DNA of 34,099 nt from Nautiliaceae bacterium (GCA_027062285.1 JAMOTL010000057.1:1-34099); one strand, 5' to 3'; numbered from the stretch's first letter, positions 16,334 through 24,222 are shown. Notes: generated by a model from the sequence alone, not told the origin. Translations and numbers: made by a program.

Positions 16334-16890
16334 TGAGAAAGCAATTAAGATTTACAGGAGTCGGGGGACAAGGTGTTCTTCTTGCCGGTGAAATTCTTGC
16401 TAGAGCTTATGTGAAAGCCGGAAAATATGGCGTACAAGTTGGTACATATACTTCTCAGGTGAGAGGTGGACCTACAAAAGTTGATATTATTCTGGATGAT
16501 GAGCCGATTCTTTATCCATATGCTGTAGATGGTGAGATTGATTTTATGCTAAGTGTTGCCGATAAGTCTTATCATCTATTTAAAGATGGTGTAAAAGAAG
16601 GCGGGATTATCGTATATGAACCAAACTTAGTTTATCCTACAGAAGATGATAAAGCAAGATGGAAGATGTTTCCTATTGAGGTAATTACTATTGCTAAAGA
16701 ACAAGTAGGAAACGTTATTACCCAATCAGTTGTAGCACTTGCTATTGCTACAAGAATGAATAATCTTGATAAAGACCTTGTATATCAAGCTATGATCGAA
16801 ACTGTTCCTGCTAAAGCCGTAGAAATTAATAAAAAAGCTTTTGAACTTGGGTATAAAGAAGCGGAGGAAGTTTTGGCAAAAAATTCATAA
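16333..16890 (+). CDS. oorC: 2-oxoglutarate:ferredoxin oxidoreductase, gamma subunit
   Basis: This 185-residue subunit starts with the signature RFTGVGGQGVLLAGEILARA and contains YTSQVRGGPTKVDIILDDEP, both typical of the gamma subunit of 2-oxoacid:acceptor oxidoreductases. It completes the OorDABC complex. The 76 bases after the stop hold pyrimidine-rich tracts (CCTTCTTCCTTCTTTTTT) but no convincing stem, and the next gene converges from the other strand. Confidence 0.94.
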   Translation: MRKQLRFTGVGGQGVLLAGEILARAYVKAGKYGVQVGTYTSQVRGGPTKVDIILDDEPILYPYAVDGEIDFMLSVADKSYHLFKDGVKEGGIIVYEPNLVYPTEDDKARWKMFPIEVITIAKEQVGNVITQSVVALAIATRMNNLDKDLVYQAMIETVPAKAVEINKKAFELGYKEAEEVLAKNS

Positions 16891-16966
16891 GCCTTCTTCC
16901 TTCTTTTTTCGCTATCATTAGTGACAAACACTTAAATTAATAAATAAAAAAAAGAAAAAGGGAAAA

Positions 16967-17806
16967 TTATTTTTTAGAATTGATTGCGTTTAATGCTCTT
17001 TGTAATAATTCTCCATGATAAACTTCTTGACGAGATACAAATAATAAAAAGTCACTTAGTTCTTTATTTCCGATTTTTTTAGCTAAAATTAAGCATTGTT
17101 TTTCAGCATCCATTTCTTCTTCTATGTTTTCTTTTAAGAATTCAATGATTCCGATATTTTCATATTTTTCATGCGGAATCGGTCTTGGTAATGTTAATAC
17201 ACCCATTTTAGCGGCAAGTTCGGCAAATCTTTTTAAATGATAAATAGAATCATATGCTAAATCCGTAAAAGCTGATAAAGCTACTGTAATATCAGTATGT
17301 ACTTTTAAATAGCTGTAAATAGTGATTAATTCATATTCTTTAAAAGTTTCTTCCATTAAGAAAAATACCAATGCTGCTTTAGCGTTTTCGTCAAGTTCAA
17401 TTCCGGGAAGTTCTTTTTTCTCGTTAAATGCTGTAATTTCACCTTCAATATCAAGTCTTCTTAACTCTTCGATAAAATAACTGTCGTCACTTCTTAGTCT
17501 GTTAATTGTAGGATCGTCAACACCTTCGTATAACGCTATATTGTTGTCTAAATCATCAATTAATACATCCAATAAATCTTCTTCTCTTTGAACTTTGATT
17601 TTAGCTATTTCTTTTTCATCAAAATCCATATTAAATTTCACACCATTATAAACGGCATCTTGCATAGCCCATACCATATGTCTGTATTTAAACATAGCGA
17701 TATCTTCTAGTTTATGTCTTATATCAGGTTCTTTTACCATCACGCTTGCGTAGATGAATTTAATAAAACTTTCATGTTGAAATCTTATAAGTTTTGGAAA
17801 TTCCAT
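16967..17806 (-). CDS. Ferritin-like (four-helix) protein of unknown function
   Basis: The protein is all-helical. Helical pairs include HESFIKFIYASVMVKEPDIR with FKYRHMVWAMQDAVYNG, EETFKEYELITIYSYLKV with AYDSIYHLKRFAEL, and ENIEEEMDAEKQCL with SRQEVYHGELLQRAL. The final ExxH (EVYH) and the Glu-rich helix before it recall a ferritin/rubrerythrin diiron site, though the second helix lacks a canonical ExxH. No rubredoxin Cys pairs are present. I start it at ATG 17806 (279 residues) because AAAAAAGGAG lies 8 nt upstream; an upstream in-frame TTG at 17869 has no ribosome-binding site and overlaps the pdxA stop. Metal storage or peroxide protection would be a guess. Confidence 0.7.
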   Translation of the reverse strand: MEFPKLIRFQHESFIKFIYASVMVKEPDIRHKLEDIAMFKYRHMVWAMQDAVYNGVKFNMDFDEKEIAKIKVQREEDLLDVLIDDLDNNIALYEGVDDPTINRLRSDDSYFIEELRRLDIEGEITAFNEKKELPGIELDENAKAALVFFLMEETFKEYELITIYSYLKVHTDITVALSAFTDLAYDSIYHLKRFAELAAKMGVLTLPRPIPHEKYENIGIIEFLKENIEEEMDAEKQCLILAKKIGNKELSDFLLFVSRQEVYHGELLQRALNAINSKK

Positions 17807-17828
17807 AATTTCACTCCTTTTTTGATTA

Positions 17829-17834
17829 ATTATA
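17829..17834 (-). promoter_or_regulatory. -10 box of the ferritin-like gene
   Basis: A perfect TATAAT on the minus strand lies 22 nt before the ATG at 17806, downstream of a run of nine A residues. It suggests a transcript separate from pdxA with a short leader holding only the ribosome-binding site. A TTGACA further upstream (17864-17869) is too far from it to be its -35. Confidence 0.5.
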
Positions 17835-17865
17835 TCTAATGATAATTTTTTTTTCTTGATATATG

Positions 17866-18768
17866 TCAAAAATTACTGTTTTTTATAAATTTTATGGCAT
17901 TTTCATAACTTTTTGTATTGGCAATACCTTTATATGCGATATCAAAAGCAGTACCATGATCTACGGATGTTCTTAAAATGGGTAGATTCAGACTAACATT
18001 TATGCTTTCATCAAAATATAGTGCTTTTAAAGGGGCTAATCCCTGATCATGATACATGGCAATATATATTCCTTTTCTTTTTACAAAAGCGATATCAGGT
18101 ACAAGCGGTCCGTAAAAAACATTTTTTTGAAGAGTTTCATTCGCTTCCAATATGGCGGGAAGTATTTCTTTTATTTCTTCGTCTCCAAGTACTCCTCCAT
18201 CGCCGGCATGAGGGTTTAGACCCAATACTCCTATGTTTTCAAAACCGGTGGATTTATAAAAATCAATTAAAAATTCAAAAAGTTTTTCTTTTTTTATATT
18301 TTCAGCAACTTTTTTTAAAGGAATGTGTTCTGTAAATAATGCTACGTACATTTTAGGACACCCGAGCATCATAATGGCGTTTTTTTTAAATATATCTCTT
18401 AATACTTCGGTATGTCCTTTGTAATTAATCCCGGCTTTTGCCCAACTTTCTTTGTGGATAGGAAGAGTAGTAATTGCGTCTGCTTTTTTTTCTTTTGCCA
18501 GATTTATAGCCGAAATAAAGCTGTCGAATGAATATTTTCCGCTTTTTTTATCTATTTTTCCGGGAGTTATTTCAAAATCTCCCGGAACTTCATAAATTTT
18601 AAAATCTTCAGGAATTTTTATATTTAAAAGTTTTGCGGCTTTTTTTAACATCTTTTCATTTATACAATATATCGGATTAACCCATTTTTTTATTTTGTCG
18701 TGAGCTTTTAAAGCTATTTCAATTCCTATACCGTTTAAATCACCTATACTGACAGCTACTTTTTTCAT
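17866..18768 (-). CDS. pdxA: 4-hydroxythreonine-4-phosphate dehydrogenase
   Basis: This 300-residue enzyme oxidises 4-hydroxythreonine 4-phosphate in the DXP-dependent pathway to pyridoxal phosphate. The three metal-binding His are visible at His148 (FTEHIPL), His187 (NPHAGDGG) and His240 (MYHDQG). SIGDLNGIGIEIALKA is the usual N-terminus and SVDHGTAFDIAYKGIA the C-terminal signature. It is somewhat shorter than the roughly 330-residue E. coli protein but has all key residues. Its ATG overlaps the kdsB stop (ATGA), so the two are coupled. No pdxJ is seen nearby. Confidence 0.93.
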   Translation of the reverse strand: MKKVAVSIGDLNGIGIEIALKAHDKIKKWVNPIYCINEKMLKKAAKLLNIKIPEDFKIYEVPGDFEITPGKIDKKSGKYSFDSFISAINLAKEKKADAITTLPIHKESWAKAGINYKGHTEVLRDIFKKNAIMMLGCPKMYVALFTEHIPLKKVAENIKKEKLFEFLIDFYKSTGFENIGVLGLNPHAGDGGVLGDEEIKEILPAILEANETLQKNVFYGPLVPDIAFVKRKGIYIAMYHDQGLAPLKALYFDESINVSLNLPILRTSVDHGTAFDIAYKGIANTKSYENAIKFIKNSNF

Positions 18769-19481
18769 TGCTTTTCTTTTGCGAATTTTATAGCTTTTTC
18801 CAAATCGTCTTTCGTATCTATACCGAAACTATTTGTTTTTACTTTTATCATTTTTATTTTTTTTCCGTTTTCAATTACCCTTAACTGTTCTAATTTTTCT
18901 ATATGTTCCAAATGTCCTTTCATGGTTACAAATTCATCCAAACTTTTTTTATCAAATCCGTATATACCGATATGCCCGAAATAAGTATGAGGAATATTGT
19001 CTCTGTTATAAGGTATTTTACTTCTGGAAAAATAAATGGCAAAAGAATTTTGGTCTATTACTACTTTTACCAGATTCGGATCTTGTGCCTGAAGCTCGTC
19101 AATTTCTTTATAACAGCTAACCATATTGAAATCTAAATTGTTATCAGATAGGGCACTTTTTACGGCGTGTAGTATTTCCGGCTCTAAAAACGGTTCGTCC
19201 CCTTGCATATTAATTATAAATTCATTCGGAGAAAGTTTTAAAATATCGCTGGCTTCTTTAATTCTGTCACTGCCGCTTTGATGGTTAGGATTTGTCATAA
19301 CCGCATCAAAACCATATTTTTTACAAACATCAACAACTTCTTGAGCATCGGTAGCTATACATACATCATCAACTTCTTTTGCTATATTCGCACATCTTAT
19401 TATCATTGGAATTCCGTTTATATCGGCTAATACTTTATTCGGTAGTCTGGAAGATGAAAGTCTTGCCGGAATGATTATCAT
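18765..19481 (-). CDS. kdsB: 3-deoxy-manno-octulosonate cytidylyltransferase
   Basis: This 238-residue CMP-KDO synthetase activates KDO for lipopolysaccharide inner-core synthesis. The nucleotide-binding N-terminus is IIIPARLSSSRLPNKVLADI. NMQGDEPFLEPEI is the Mg/CTP motif, and HIGIYGF and ERLEQLR-type sequence (IEKLEQLRVIENG) follow. AAAGGG precedes the ATG. It implies a Gram-negative envelope with LPS or LOS. It heads a minus-strand unit with pdxA and is divergent from the small gene at 19525. Confidence 0.95.
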   Translation of the reverse strand: MIIIPARLSSSRLPNKVLADINGIPMIIRCANIAKEVDDVCIATDAQEVVDVCKKYGFDAVMTNPNHQSGSDRIKEASDILKLSPNEFIINMQGDEPFLEPEILHAVKSALSDNNLDFNMVSCYKEIDELQAQDPNLVKVVIDQNSFAIYFSRSKIPYNRDNIPHTYFGHIGIYGFDKKSLDEFVTMKGHLEHIEKLEQLRVIENGKKIKMIKVKTNSFGIDTKDDLEKAIKFAKEKQ

Positions 19482-19497
19482 TTTAACCCTTTTTAGT

Positions 19498-19503
19498 TAT
19501 AAT
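19498..19503 (+). promoter_or_regulatory. -10 box for the 19525-22769 gene run
   Basis: TATAAT lies 22 nt before the GTG start at 19525, in the kdsB divergent region. The surrounding sequence (TTTTAG, one base, TATAATTTTACAAAAAAA, GG) is almost identical to the one before nudH at 25281-25308. Confidence 0.6.
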
Positions 19504-19524
19504 TTTACAAAAAAAGGACACGGG

Positions 19525-19716
19525 GTGGTTAATAAAATAAAAGAAAAAGTCAAAAAAGCAAAACATATTGAGGAAAAAAAGAAAAGTGTGATTTTAGAAA
19601 AGATAGAAGAATGGAGACATGATAAAGAAGCGGTAAATCTTATTCCGTCTTTACTTATGAAATATTATAAAGAAGACATAAAACCTATTCTTGATGAATT
19701 AGGACTTACGGATTGA
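19525..19716 (+). CDS. Small Lys/Glu-rich helical protein, unknown function
   Basis: I do not recognise this 63-residue protein. It starts with a very basic helix (VNKIKEKVKKAKHIEEKKK), followed by SVILEKIEEWRHDKEAVN and a C-terminal helix ending LDELGLTD. The GTG start at 19525 is chosen because AAAAAAAGGA lies 6 nt upstream and a TATAAT 22 nt upstream. A longer frame from ATG 19471 would begin inside kdsB, before the promoter. Its stop overlaps the TTG start of the methyltransferase gene, so it is the first gene of that operon. Confidence 0.6.
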   Translation: MVNKIKEKVKKAKHIEEKKKSVILEKIEEWRHDKEAVNLIPSLLMKYYKEDIKPILDELGLTD

Positions 19717-20396
19717 TACTCTATCAACCTAAAAACGGATATTGTTATAATTCCGATACTATGTTTTTATATGATTTTATTTCGAAATTTAAGCTAAAAG
19801 GAAAAGTTTTAGAAGTGGGGGGAGGGTGTGGAGTTTTAGGGCTTCTTTTGAAAAGAGATTTTCCTGAAATCAATTTAACTTTTATTGAAAAGCAAAAAAT
19901 TATGACAGAATTTATAAAAAAAAATCTACAGGAAAACAAACTCGAAGCAGAAGTTATTGAAGGTGATTTTTTGAAAACCGAATTTAAAAAAGAGTTTGAT
20001 TTTATTATTTCAAATCCTCCTTTTTATCAGGGAACTTTAAAAAGTGACAATGAAATAAAAAAAATAGCAAGATATGAAGAGTATTTACCTATGAAAGATT
20101 TTTTTGAAAAAGTAAACGAGTCATTGAAAGAAAGAGGAGAGTTTTTATTTTGCTATGATGCGAAAAGAGTGGACGATATTGTTAAAAATTTACCAAAACC
20201 TTTAAAAATAACTGATATGCGTTTTTTGCATCCTAAAATAAATAAAAAAGCCACTCTCATTATGGTAAGAGCTAAAAGGCATGCAAAATCTATGACAACG
20301 GTTCATCCTCCTATCATAGGTTTTGAAGGTGAAGAGTATTCTGATGAAGCAAAAAATATTTATAAAAAAGCCGATACGAACAGCATAAAAATTTAA
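19713..20396 (+). CDS. TrmN6-like tRNA (adenine-N6) methyltransferase
   Basis: This 227-residue class I SAM methyltransferase has motif I VLEVGGGCGVLGLLL and the acidic strand-2 end FIEKQ. Its catalytic NPPF motif (FIISNPPFYQG) marks amino-group (N6-adenine) methylation. The N-terminal QPKNGYCYNSDTMFL and the C-terminal AKRHAKSMTTVHPPII agree with the TrmN6/YfiC group that modifies A37 of tRNA-Val. The TTG start at 19713, overlapping the upstream stop (TTGA), is preferred over a later ATG because the preceding residues are conserved in the family. The substrate is inferred. Confidence 0.8.
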   Translation: MILYQPKNGYCYNSDTMFLYDFISKFKLKGKVLEVGGGCGVLGLLLKRDFPEINLTFIEKQKIMTEFIKKNLQENKLEAEVIEGDFLKTEFKKEFDFIISNPPFYQGTLKSDNEIKKIARYEEYLPMKDFFEKVNESLKERGEFLFCYDAKRVDDIVKNLPKPLKITDMRFLHPKINKKATLIMVRAKRHAKSMTTVHPPIIGFEGEEYSDEAKNIYKKADTNSIKI

Positions 20397-20409
20397 GACG
20401 GAGTGTAAA

Positions 20410-20790
20410 TTGAGAATTATTACAAAAGAAGGATTTCCATATAAATTCGATGCGGATGCCTGTAAAACATGTGAGGGAAATTGCTGTATAGGAGATAGCG
20501 GATATATTTGGGTAACACCTAACGATATTAAAAATATTTCAGCTTTTTTGAAAATCGATGAAGGAATATTTAAAGAAAAATTTTTGATAAAAGTAGGTTA
20601 TCGTTATTCTTTGAAAGAAAAACCTCATAAAAGCGGATTTGCCTGTATATTTTTTGAAAACGGATGTAAAATATATCCTGTAAGACCTAATCAATGTAGA
20701 ACTTTTCCTTTTTGGGATTATTACAAAGACAAAATTGACGAACTAAAAAAAGAGTGTCCAGGAATTATTGAGAGGAAATCTGATGAATAA
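20410..20790 (+). CDS. YkgJ-family cysteine-cluster protein
   Basis: This 126-residue protein has the clustered Cys of the YkgJ/CxxCxxCC family: CKTCEGNCC near the N-terminus, then ACIFFENGCKIYPVRPNQCR and KKECPG. These residues are thought to bind zinc or an iron-sulfur cluster; the biochemical role is not established. The TTG start has CGGAG 8 nt upstream, and no ATG is available early. It sits between the methyltransferase and the lipoprotein gene and overlaps the latter by 8 bases. Confidence 0.8.
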   Translation: MRIITKEGFPYKFDADACKTCEGNCCIGDSGYIWVTPNDIKNISAFLKIDEGIFKEKFLIKVGYRYSLKEKPHKSGFACIFFENGCKIYPVRPNQCRTFPFWDYYKDKIDELKKECPGIIERKSDE

Positions 20791-22054
20791 AATTTTTATT
20801 TTGCTTTTTGGGATTATTTTTTTTACGGCATGTAGTGTAAAAAAACCTCAAATCGGTAAAAAAGTGATCCCTGATGAAGACAAATATATAATAAGAGCTC
20901 TTTTAATGGAAGACGAGAGAGATTATGATTCGGCTATAAATATTTATAAATTTTTATATGAAAAAACAAAAAAACCCATATATATGGAAAAAATTGCGGA
21001 AAATTTATATAGAGAAGGAAAATATGACGAAGTAATAAAACTTTCAAGAAATCTTTGTGAAGAAAAATGTAATAAAAAAATTTTAAAATATGAGATTTTT
21101 TCACTTTTAAATCAAAAAAAATATGAAGAGGCTAAAAAAGTGCTTTTGAGCAAGCTTAATCAAAAAGATGAATTCTTTTACTCTATGATGAGTTATATTT
21201 TGATAAAAGAAGGAAAATATGACGAAGCGCTTTATTATTTAAAATCGCTTTATGCTTTAAACCCTAATAAAAACACCCTTTTGGATATGGTGGATATTAT
21301 GATTAATCTGAAAAAATACAACGAAGCTTTGGCATATTTAAGAACGCATTTGAATCTTTACGGCTGTGAATATGACGTATGTTTAAGACTTGCCAATATT
21401 TATAAAAGTCTTTATGATTATGAAAATTTGGCCAATATTTATGAAAAATTGGGAAAATATGACAACAGATATTATATTTTGGCTTTAAATATTTATATAC
21501 AGAATAACGACTTTAAAAAAGCGGAAAATTTAATTAAAAAATATGGATTGGATAAAGAATATTTAATGATACTTTATTCAAAAATGAAAAGATATAGAAA
21601 AGCCGCTTATACAGCTCTAGAATTATATGAAAAAACATCAAATCCCAAATATCTTCTAAAATATTGTGAATTTTTATATAATGACCGGCCTGATTCGGAT
21701 GAAATTAAAGATATAGTAAGGAAATTGAAATTTTTGTCCGAATTATACCCAAGCGCTTATATTTATAATTTTTTGGGATATTTGGAAATTAAATTTGATA
21801 TAAATCCAAAAGAAGGATTAAGCTACGTTCAAAAAGCTCTTGTATTGGACCCGGAAAACGAAGAATATATGGATTCTTTGGCATGGGGGTTATATAAACT
21901 TAAAAAATGTAAAGATGCTTGGGAGATAATAAAAAATGTTCATATTAATGATAAAGAGATAAATTATCATAAAAAAATGATTAAAAGGTGCCTTGATGAT
22001 TTTGAAAAAAATAATAGATCAAACAAAAAAAGACCTTCAAAAAAGAAAAAATAA
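20783..22054 (+). CDS. TPR-repeat lipoprotein
   Basis: This 423-residue protein has a lipoprotein signal (NKIFILLFGIIFFTACSVKK; lipidation expected at Cys17) and then a chain of tetratricopeptide-like helix pairs through most of its length. Examples are YDSAINIYKFLYEK, YDEALYYLKSLYALNPN and EGLSYVQKALVLDPENEEYM. The ATG at 20783 with GAGAGGAAAT before it is preferred over an in-frame TTG at 20768, because it places the signal peptide at the start. A periplasmic or outer-membrane scaffold is likely, and its partner is unknown. I recall a lipoprotein gene directly before trpC in Campylobacter, as here. Confidence 0.82.
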   Translation: MNKIFILLFGIIFFTACSVKKPQIGKKVIPDEDKYIIRALLMEDERDYDSAINIYKFLYEKTKKPIYMEKIAENLYREGKYDEVIKLSRNLCEEKCNKKILKYEIFSLLNQKKYEEAKKVLLSKLNQKDEFFYSMMSYILIKEGKYDEALYYLKSLYALNPNKNTLLDMVDIMINLKKYNEALAYLRTHLNLYGCEYDVCLRLANIYKSLYDYENLANIYEKLGKYDNRYYILALNIYIQNNDFKKAENLIKKYGLDKEYLMILYSKMKRYRKAAYTALELYEKTSNPKYLLKYCEFLYNDRPDSDEIKDIVRKLKFLSELYPSAYIYNFLGYLEIKFDINPKEGLSYVQKALVLDPENEEYMDSLAWGLYKLKKCKDAWEIIKNVHINDKEINYHKKMIKRCLDDFEKNNRSNKKRPSKKKK

Positions 22055-22769
22055 AGTTGATTTTGAAAAATTTTTGAAAGTAAAAAGAGAATTTAGGGAT
22101 GTAAAAAAAGCTTTAAAATCTACTCGTGATAATCCGTACAGGATTATTGCCGAAGTTAAAAAAGCAAGCCCGAGCAAAGGAATTATAAGAGAAGATTTCG
22201 ATCCTGTGGCAATAGCTAAAGAATATAATGAAGTGGCGGATGCTATGAGTATTTTAACCGAACCTCATTTTTTTCAGGGTAGTTTGGAATATTTAAAAAA
22301 GATTAATGAATTCAGTAAAATTCCTTTACTAAGAAAAGATTTTATAGTGGATGAATTTCAAATAGCCGAAGCATACGCAGCGGGTGCTGATTTTATTTTG
22401 CTGATAGCAAAAGCACTTGATTTGAGTCAATTACAAAAACTATATAATTTTGCTAAAAATATAGGTTTGGAAGTTTTATTTGAAATACATGATAAAGAAG
22501 ACTTGGATAAGGCTTTAGCGGTTGGAGCTGATATTATTGGGTTTAATCACAGAGATTTAAAGACATTTAAAATGGATATGGATTTGAGTAAAAAATTAAT
22601 ACCCATTTTACCTAAAAATATTATAATTGTTGCTGAATCAGGAATCAATGATTTTGAAACTGTAAAAAAACTACATAAAAACGGTGTTGATGCGTTTTTG
22701 ATAGGTGAATATTTTATGAGGCTTGACGATATAAAAAAAGGAATAAGAGAATTAAAAGGAGGGGTTTAA
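21996..22769 (+). CDS. trpC: Indole-3-glycerol phosphate synthase
   Basis: This 257-residue TIM-barrel enzyme of tryptophan synthesis has the catalytic segment IAEVKKASPSKG (Glu53, Lys55), LLRKDFIVDEFQI with the catalytic Lys, GADFILLIAKAL, FNHRDLKTF, and the phosphate-binding AESGI and FLIGEYFM. ATG 21996 has AAGG 8 nt upstream and gives the usual N-terminal helix (ILKKIIDQTKKDL). The gene therefore overlaps the lipoprotein's 3' end by 59 bases in another frame. It is a single-function protein with no fused TrpF, and no other trp genes are in the window. Confidence 0.93.
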   Translation: MILKKIIDQTKKDLQKRKNKVDFEKFLKVKREFRDVKKALKSTRDNPYRIIAEVKKASPSKGIIREDFDPVAIAKEYNEVADAMSILTEPHFFQGSLEYLKKINEFSKIPLLRKDFIVDEFQIAEAYAAGADFILLIAKALDLSQLQKLYNFAKNIGLEVLFEIHDKEDLDKALAVGADIIGFNHRDLKTFKMDMDLSKKLIPILPKNIIIVAESGINDFETVKKLHKNGVDAFLIGEYFMRLDDIKKGIRELKGGV

Positions 22770-23501
22770 TTGAAAATTGATTCTTTTTTAAAAATGATAA
22801 TTAAAGATTTTATTACATCGCTGTTATTTACTTTTATATTATTTTTATTTTTAAAATATATGCTTTTTTTATCGGATAAAACAATTCCTTATATTTTGGT
22901 TATTGTATTTTCAATATTGTTTTTGTTTTCTATTTTTATGTCGTTTTTTATAGCTAAACTGAAAACAAAAATAGATTTGTTAAATATGAAAATATCGAAA
23001 CTTTCACAGTTTGATGAAACGACGGACGTTTATAAACGTGTTTATTTTTTTGAGACCGCTCAGAAATATTACAATGTAGCCAAAAGAAAAAAACTGCCTT
23101 TGAGTATTATGATTATAGATATTGACGGATTTAAATTTTATAATAAAAAATACGGTCATAAATTCGCTGATAAAATTTTAAAAGAAATAGGACTTTTTTT
23201 GAAAAAAGAAATAAGAGGAATGGATATTGTAGGAAGATTCGGTGGTGATGAATTTATAATAGTTACATTTTCTACACAAGACGAATTATTAAATTTCGCT
23301 AAAAGAATAAATAAAAAAATATCGCAGTTAAAAATAGAAAATGAAGAAATTAACCTTTCTACAAGTATAGGAATATCTCAGCTCCAAAATAATGAAGAAC
23401 TTTCTTCATTGATAAAAAGAGCGGAAGAAGCGATTATCCTGGCAAAACAAAAAGGTGGAAACAGAGTGGATTATTTGGAACACTTTTTGCTTTTTGAATA
23501 A
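22770..23501 (+). CDS. Membrane-anchored diguanylate cyclase (GGDEF)
   Basis: This 243-residue protein has two membrane helices (about 12-34 and 39-62) joined by a very short periplasmic loop, then a GGDEF domain. The active-site motif is intact (GGDEF 158-162), the metal-binding Asp pair is present (IIDIDG, 117-119), and the product-inhibition I-site RxxD lies exactly five residues upstream (RGMD 149-152). It should make cyclic di-GMP and be feedback-controlled. No separate sensor domain is visible. The TTG start directly follows the trpC stop and has AGGAGG upstream. The adjacent flgH fits the usual link of c-di-GMP to motility. Confidence 0.88.
   Translation: MKIDSFLKMIIKDFITSLLFTFILFLFLKYMLFLSDKTIPYILVIVFSILFLFSIFMSFFIAKLKTKIDLLNMKISKLSQFDETTDVYKRVYFFETAQKYYNVAKRKKLPLSIMIIDIDGFKFYNKKYGHKFADKILKEIGLFLKKEIRGMDIVGRFGGDEFIIVTFSTQDELLNFAKRINKKISQLKIENEEINLSTSIGISQLQNNEELSSLIKRAEEAIILAKQKGGNRVDYLEHFLLFE
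23475..23491 (+). promoter_or_regulatory. Sigma54-like promoter of flgH
   Basis: TTGGAACACTTTTTGCT has the invariant GG (23477-23478) and GC (23489-23490) separated by exactly 10 nt, matching the -24/-12 consensus TTGGCACG-N4-TTGCW at all but two of the defined bases. The predicted start near 23502 falls just after the stop of the GGDEF gene and just before the flgH ribosome-binding site AAAGGA. Sigma54 control of flgH is typical of Campylobacter-type flagellar hierarchies. Confidence 0.65.
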
Positions 23502-23514
23502 AAAAAGGATTCTT

Positions 23515-24222
23515 ATGAAAAAATCCGCTCTTTTGATTTTGCCGGTAATGTTTTTTTTCGGATGTGCTTCTCATCCTATGGATCCGTCCATATCTATGAC
23601 CCCTCCTAAGTATGTTGAAGAAATGCCAAGCCGTGAAAAAGAAACGTTAAATAATCCCGGTTCACTTTTTACTAACGGTGACAATCTTTTTTCCGATACG
23701 AAAGCCAAACAGGTAAATGATGTGGTAACGGTAGTAATAACCGAACAAATCACTCAGTCTTCACAAGCCAGTAAGAAACTTAATGAAGCAAATACGGATA
23801 ACGGAGGATTATTTGACGCATCGATATCAGGCAGCGGATATTTTGGGGGAAAAGAATTAAAAATGGGAAAAACAGGATTGTCTGTTAATATGCCTTCAAT
23901 GAATTCGAGCAGAAGTTTTCAAGGAAGCGGTACTCAGCAAAGAAACGAAAAATTTCAAACTACCATCAGTGCGAGAATAGTTAAAATCTTGGCTAACGGT
24001 AATTATTATATTTATGGTACCCGTGAAATATTCGTAGACGGTCAAAAACAGATTATAAAAATAAGCGGTGTGATAAGACCTGAAGACATAAGTCCTGATA
24101 ATACTATAGACAGCAAATATATTGCTGATGCTAAAATAGCATATGAAAGTGAGGGGGATTTAAAGAGATATACCGAACAAAACTGGCTTGCTAAATTCTG
24201 GAGTGCTATTGCTCCTTGGTAA
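23515..24222 (+). CDS. flgH: Flagellar L-ring protein FlgH
   Basis: This 235-residue outer-membrane lipoprotein forms the L-ring around the flagellar rod. The signal peptide ends in the lipobox MFFFGC (Cys17). Conserved family parts follow: NNPGSLF, DTKAKQVNDVVTVVITEQ, the variable middle, and the C-terminal GNYYIYGTREIFVDGQKQII with SGVIRPEDISPDNTI. The ATG at 23515 has AAAAAAGGA upstream; a longer in-frame start at 23455 lies inside the GGDEF gene. Its stop abuts the stop of the converging hemW gene. No other flagellar gene is in the window. Confidence 0.95.
   Translation: MKKSALLILPVMFFFGCASHPMDPSISMTPPKYVEEMPSREKETLNNPGSLFTNGDNLFSDTKAKQVNDVVTVVITEQITQSSQASKKLNEANTDNGGLFDASISGSGYFGGKELKMGKTGLSVNMPSMNSSRSFQGSGTQQRNEKFQTTISARIVKILANGNYYIYGTREIFVDGQKQIIKISGVIRPEDISPDNTIDSKYIADAKIAYESEGDLKRYTEQNWLAKFWSAIAPW

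Noticed and set aside
16863-16910. Terminator hairpin after oorC
   Set aside because: GGAGGAAG and CTTCTTCC are far apart and pair only partly. I cannot support a stable stem.
17807-17869. Longer ferritin-like protein starting at TTG 17869
   Set aside because: There is no ribosome-binding site, and the extra residues are encoded over the predicted promoter and leader. ATG 17806 has AAGGAG at proper distance.
17864-17869. TTGACA on the minus strand as -35 box for the ferritin-like gene
   Set aside because: It is 29 nt from the only TATAAT, outside the usable spacing, and forms the end of the pdxA reading frame.
19471-19524. Start at ATG 19471 for the small protein before the methyltransferase
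   Set aside because: This ATG lies within kdsB and upstream of the TATAAT at 19498. The GTG at 19525 has a well-placed AAAGGA.
23455-23514. 20-residue N-terminal extension of flgH
   Set aside because: It would put residues ahead of the lipoprotein signal peptide and lies in the coding end of the GGDEF gene. ATG 23515 has a good ribosome-binding site.
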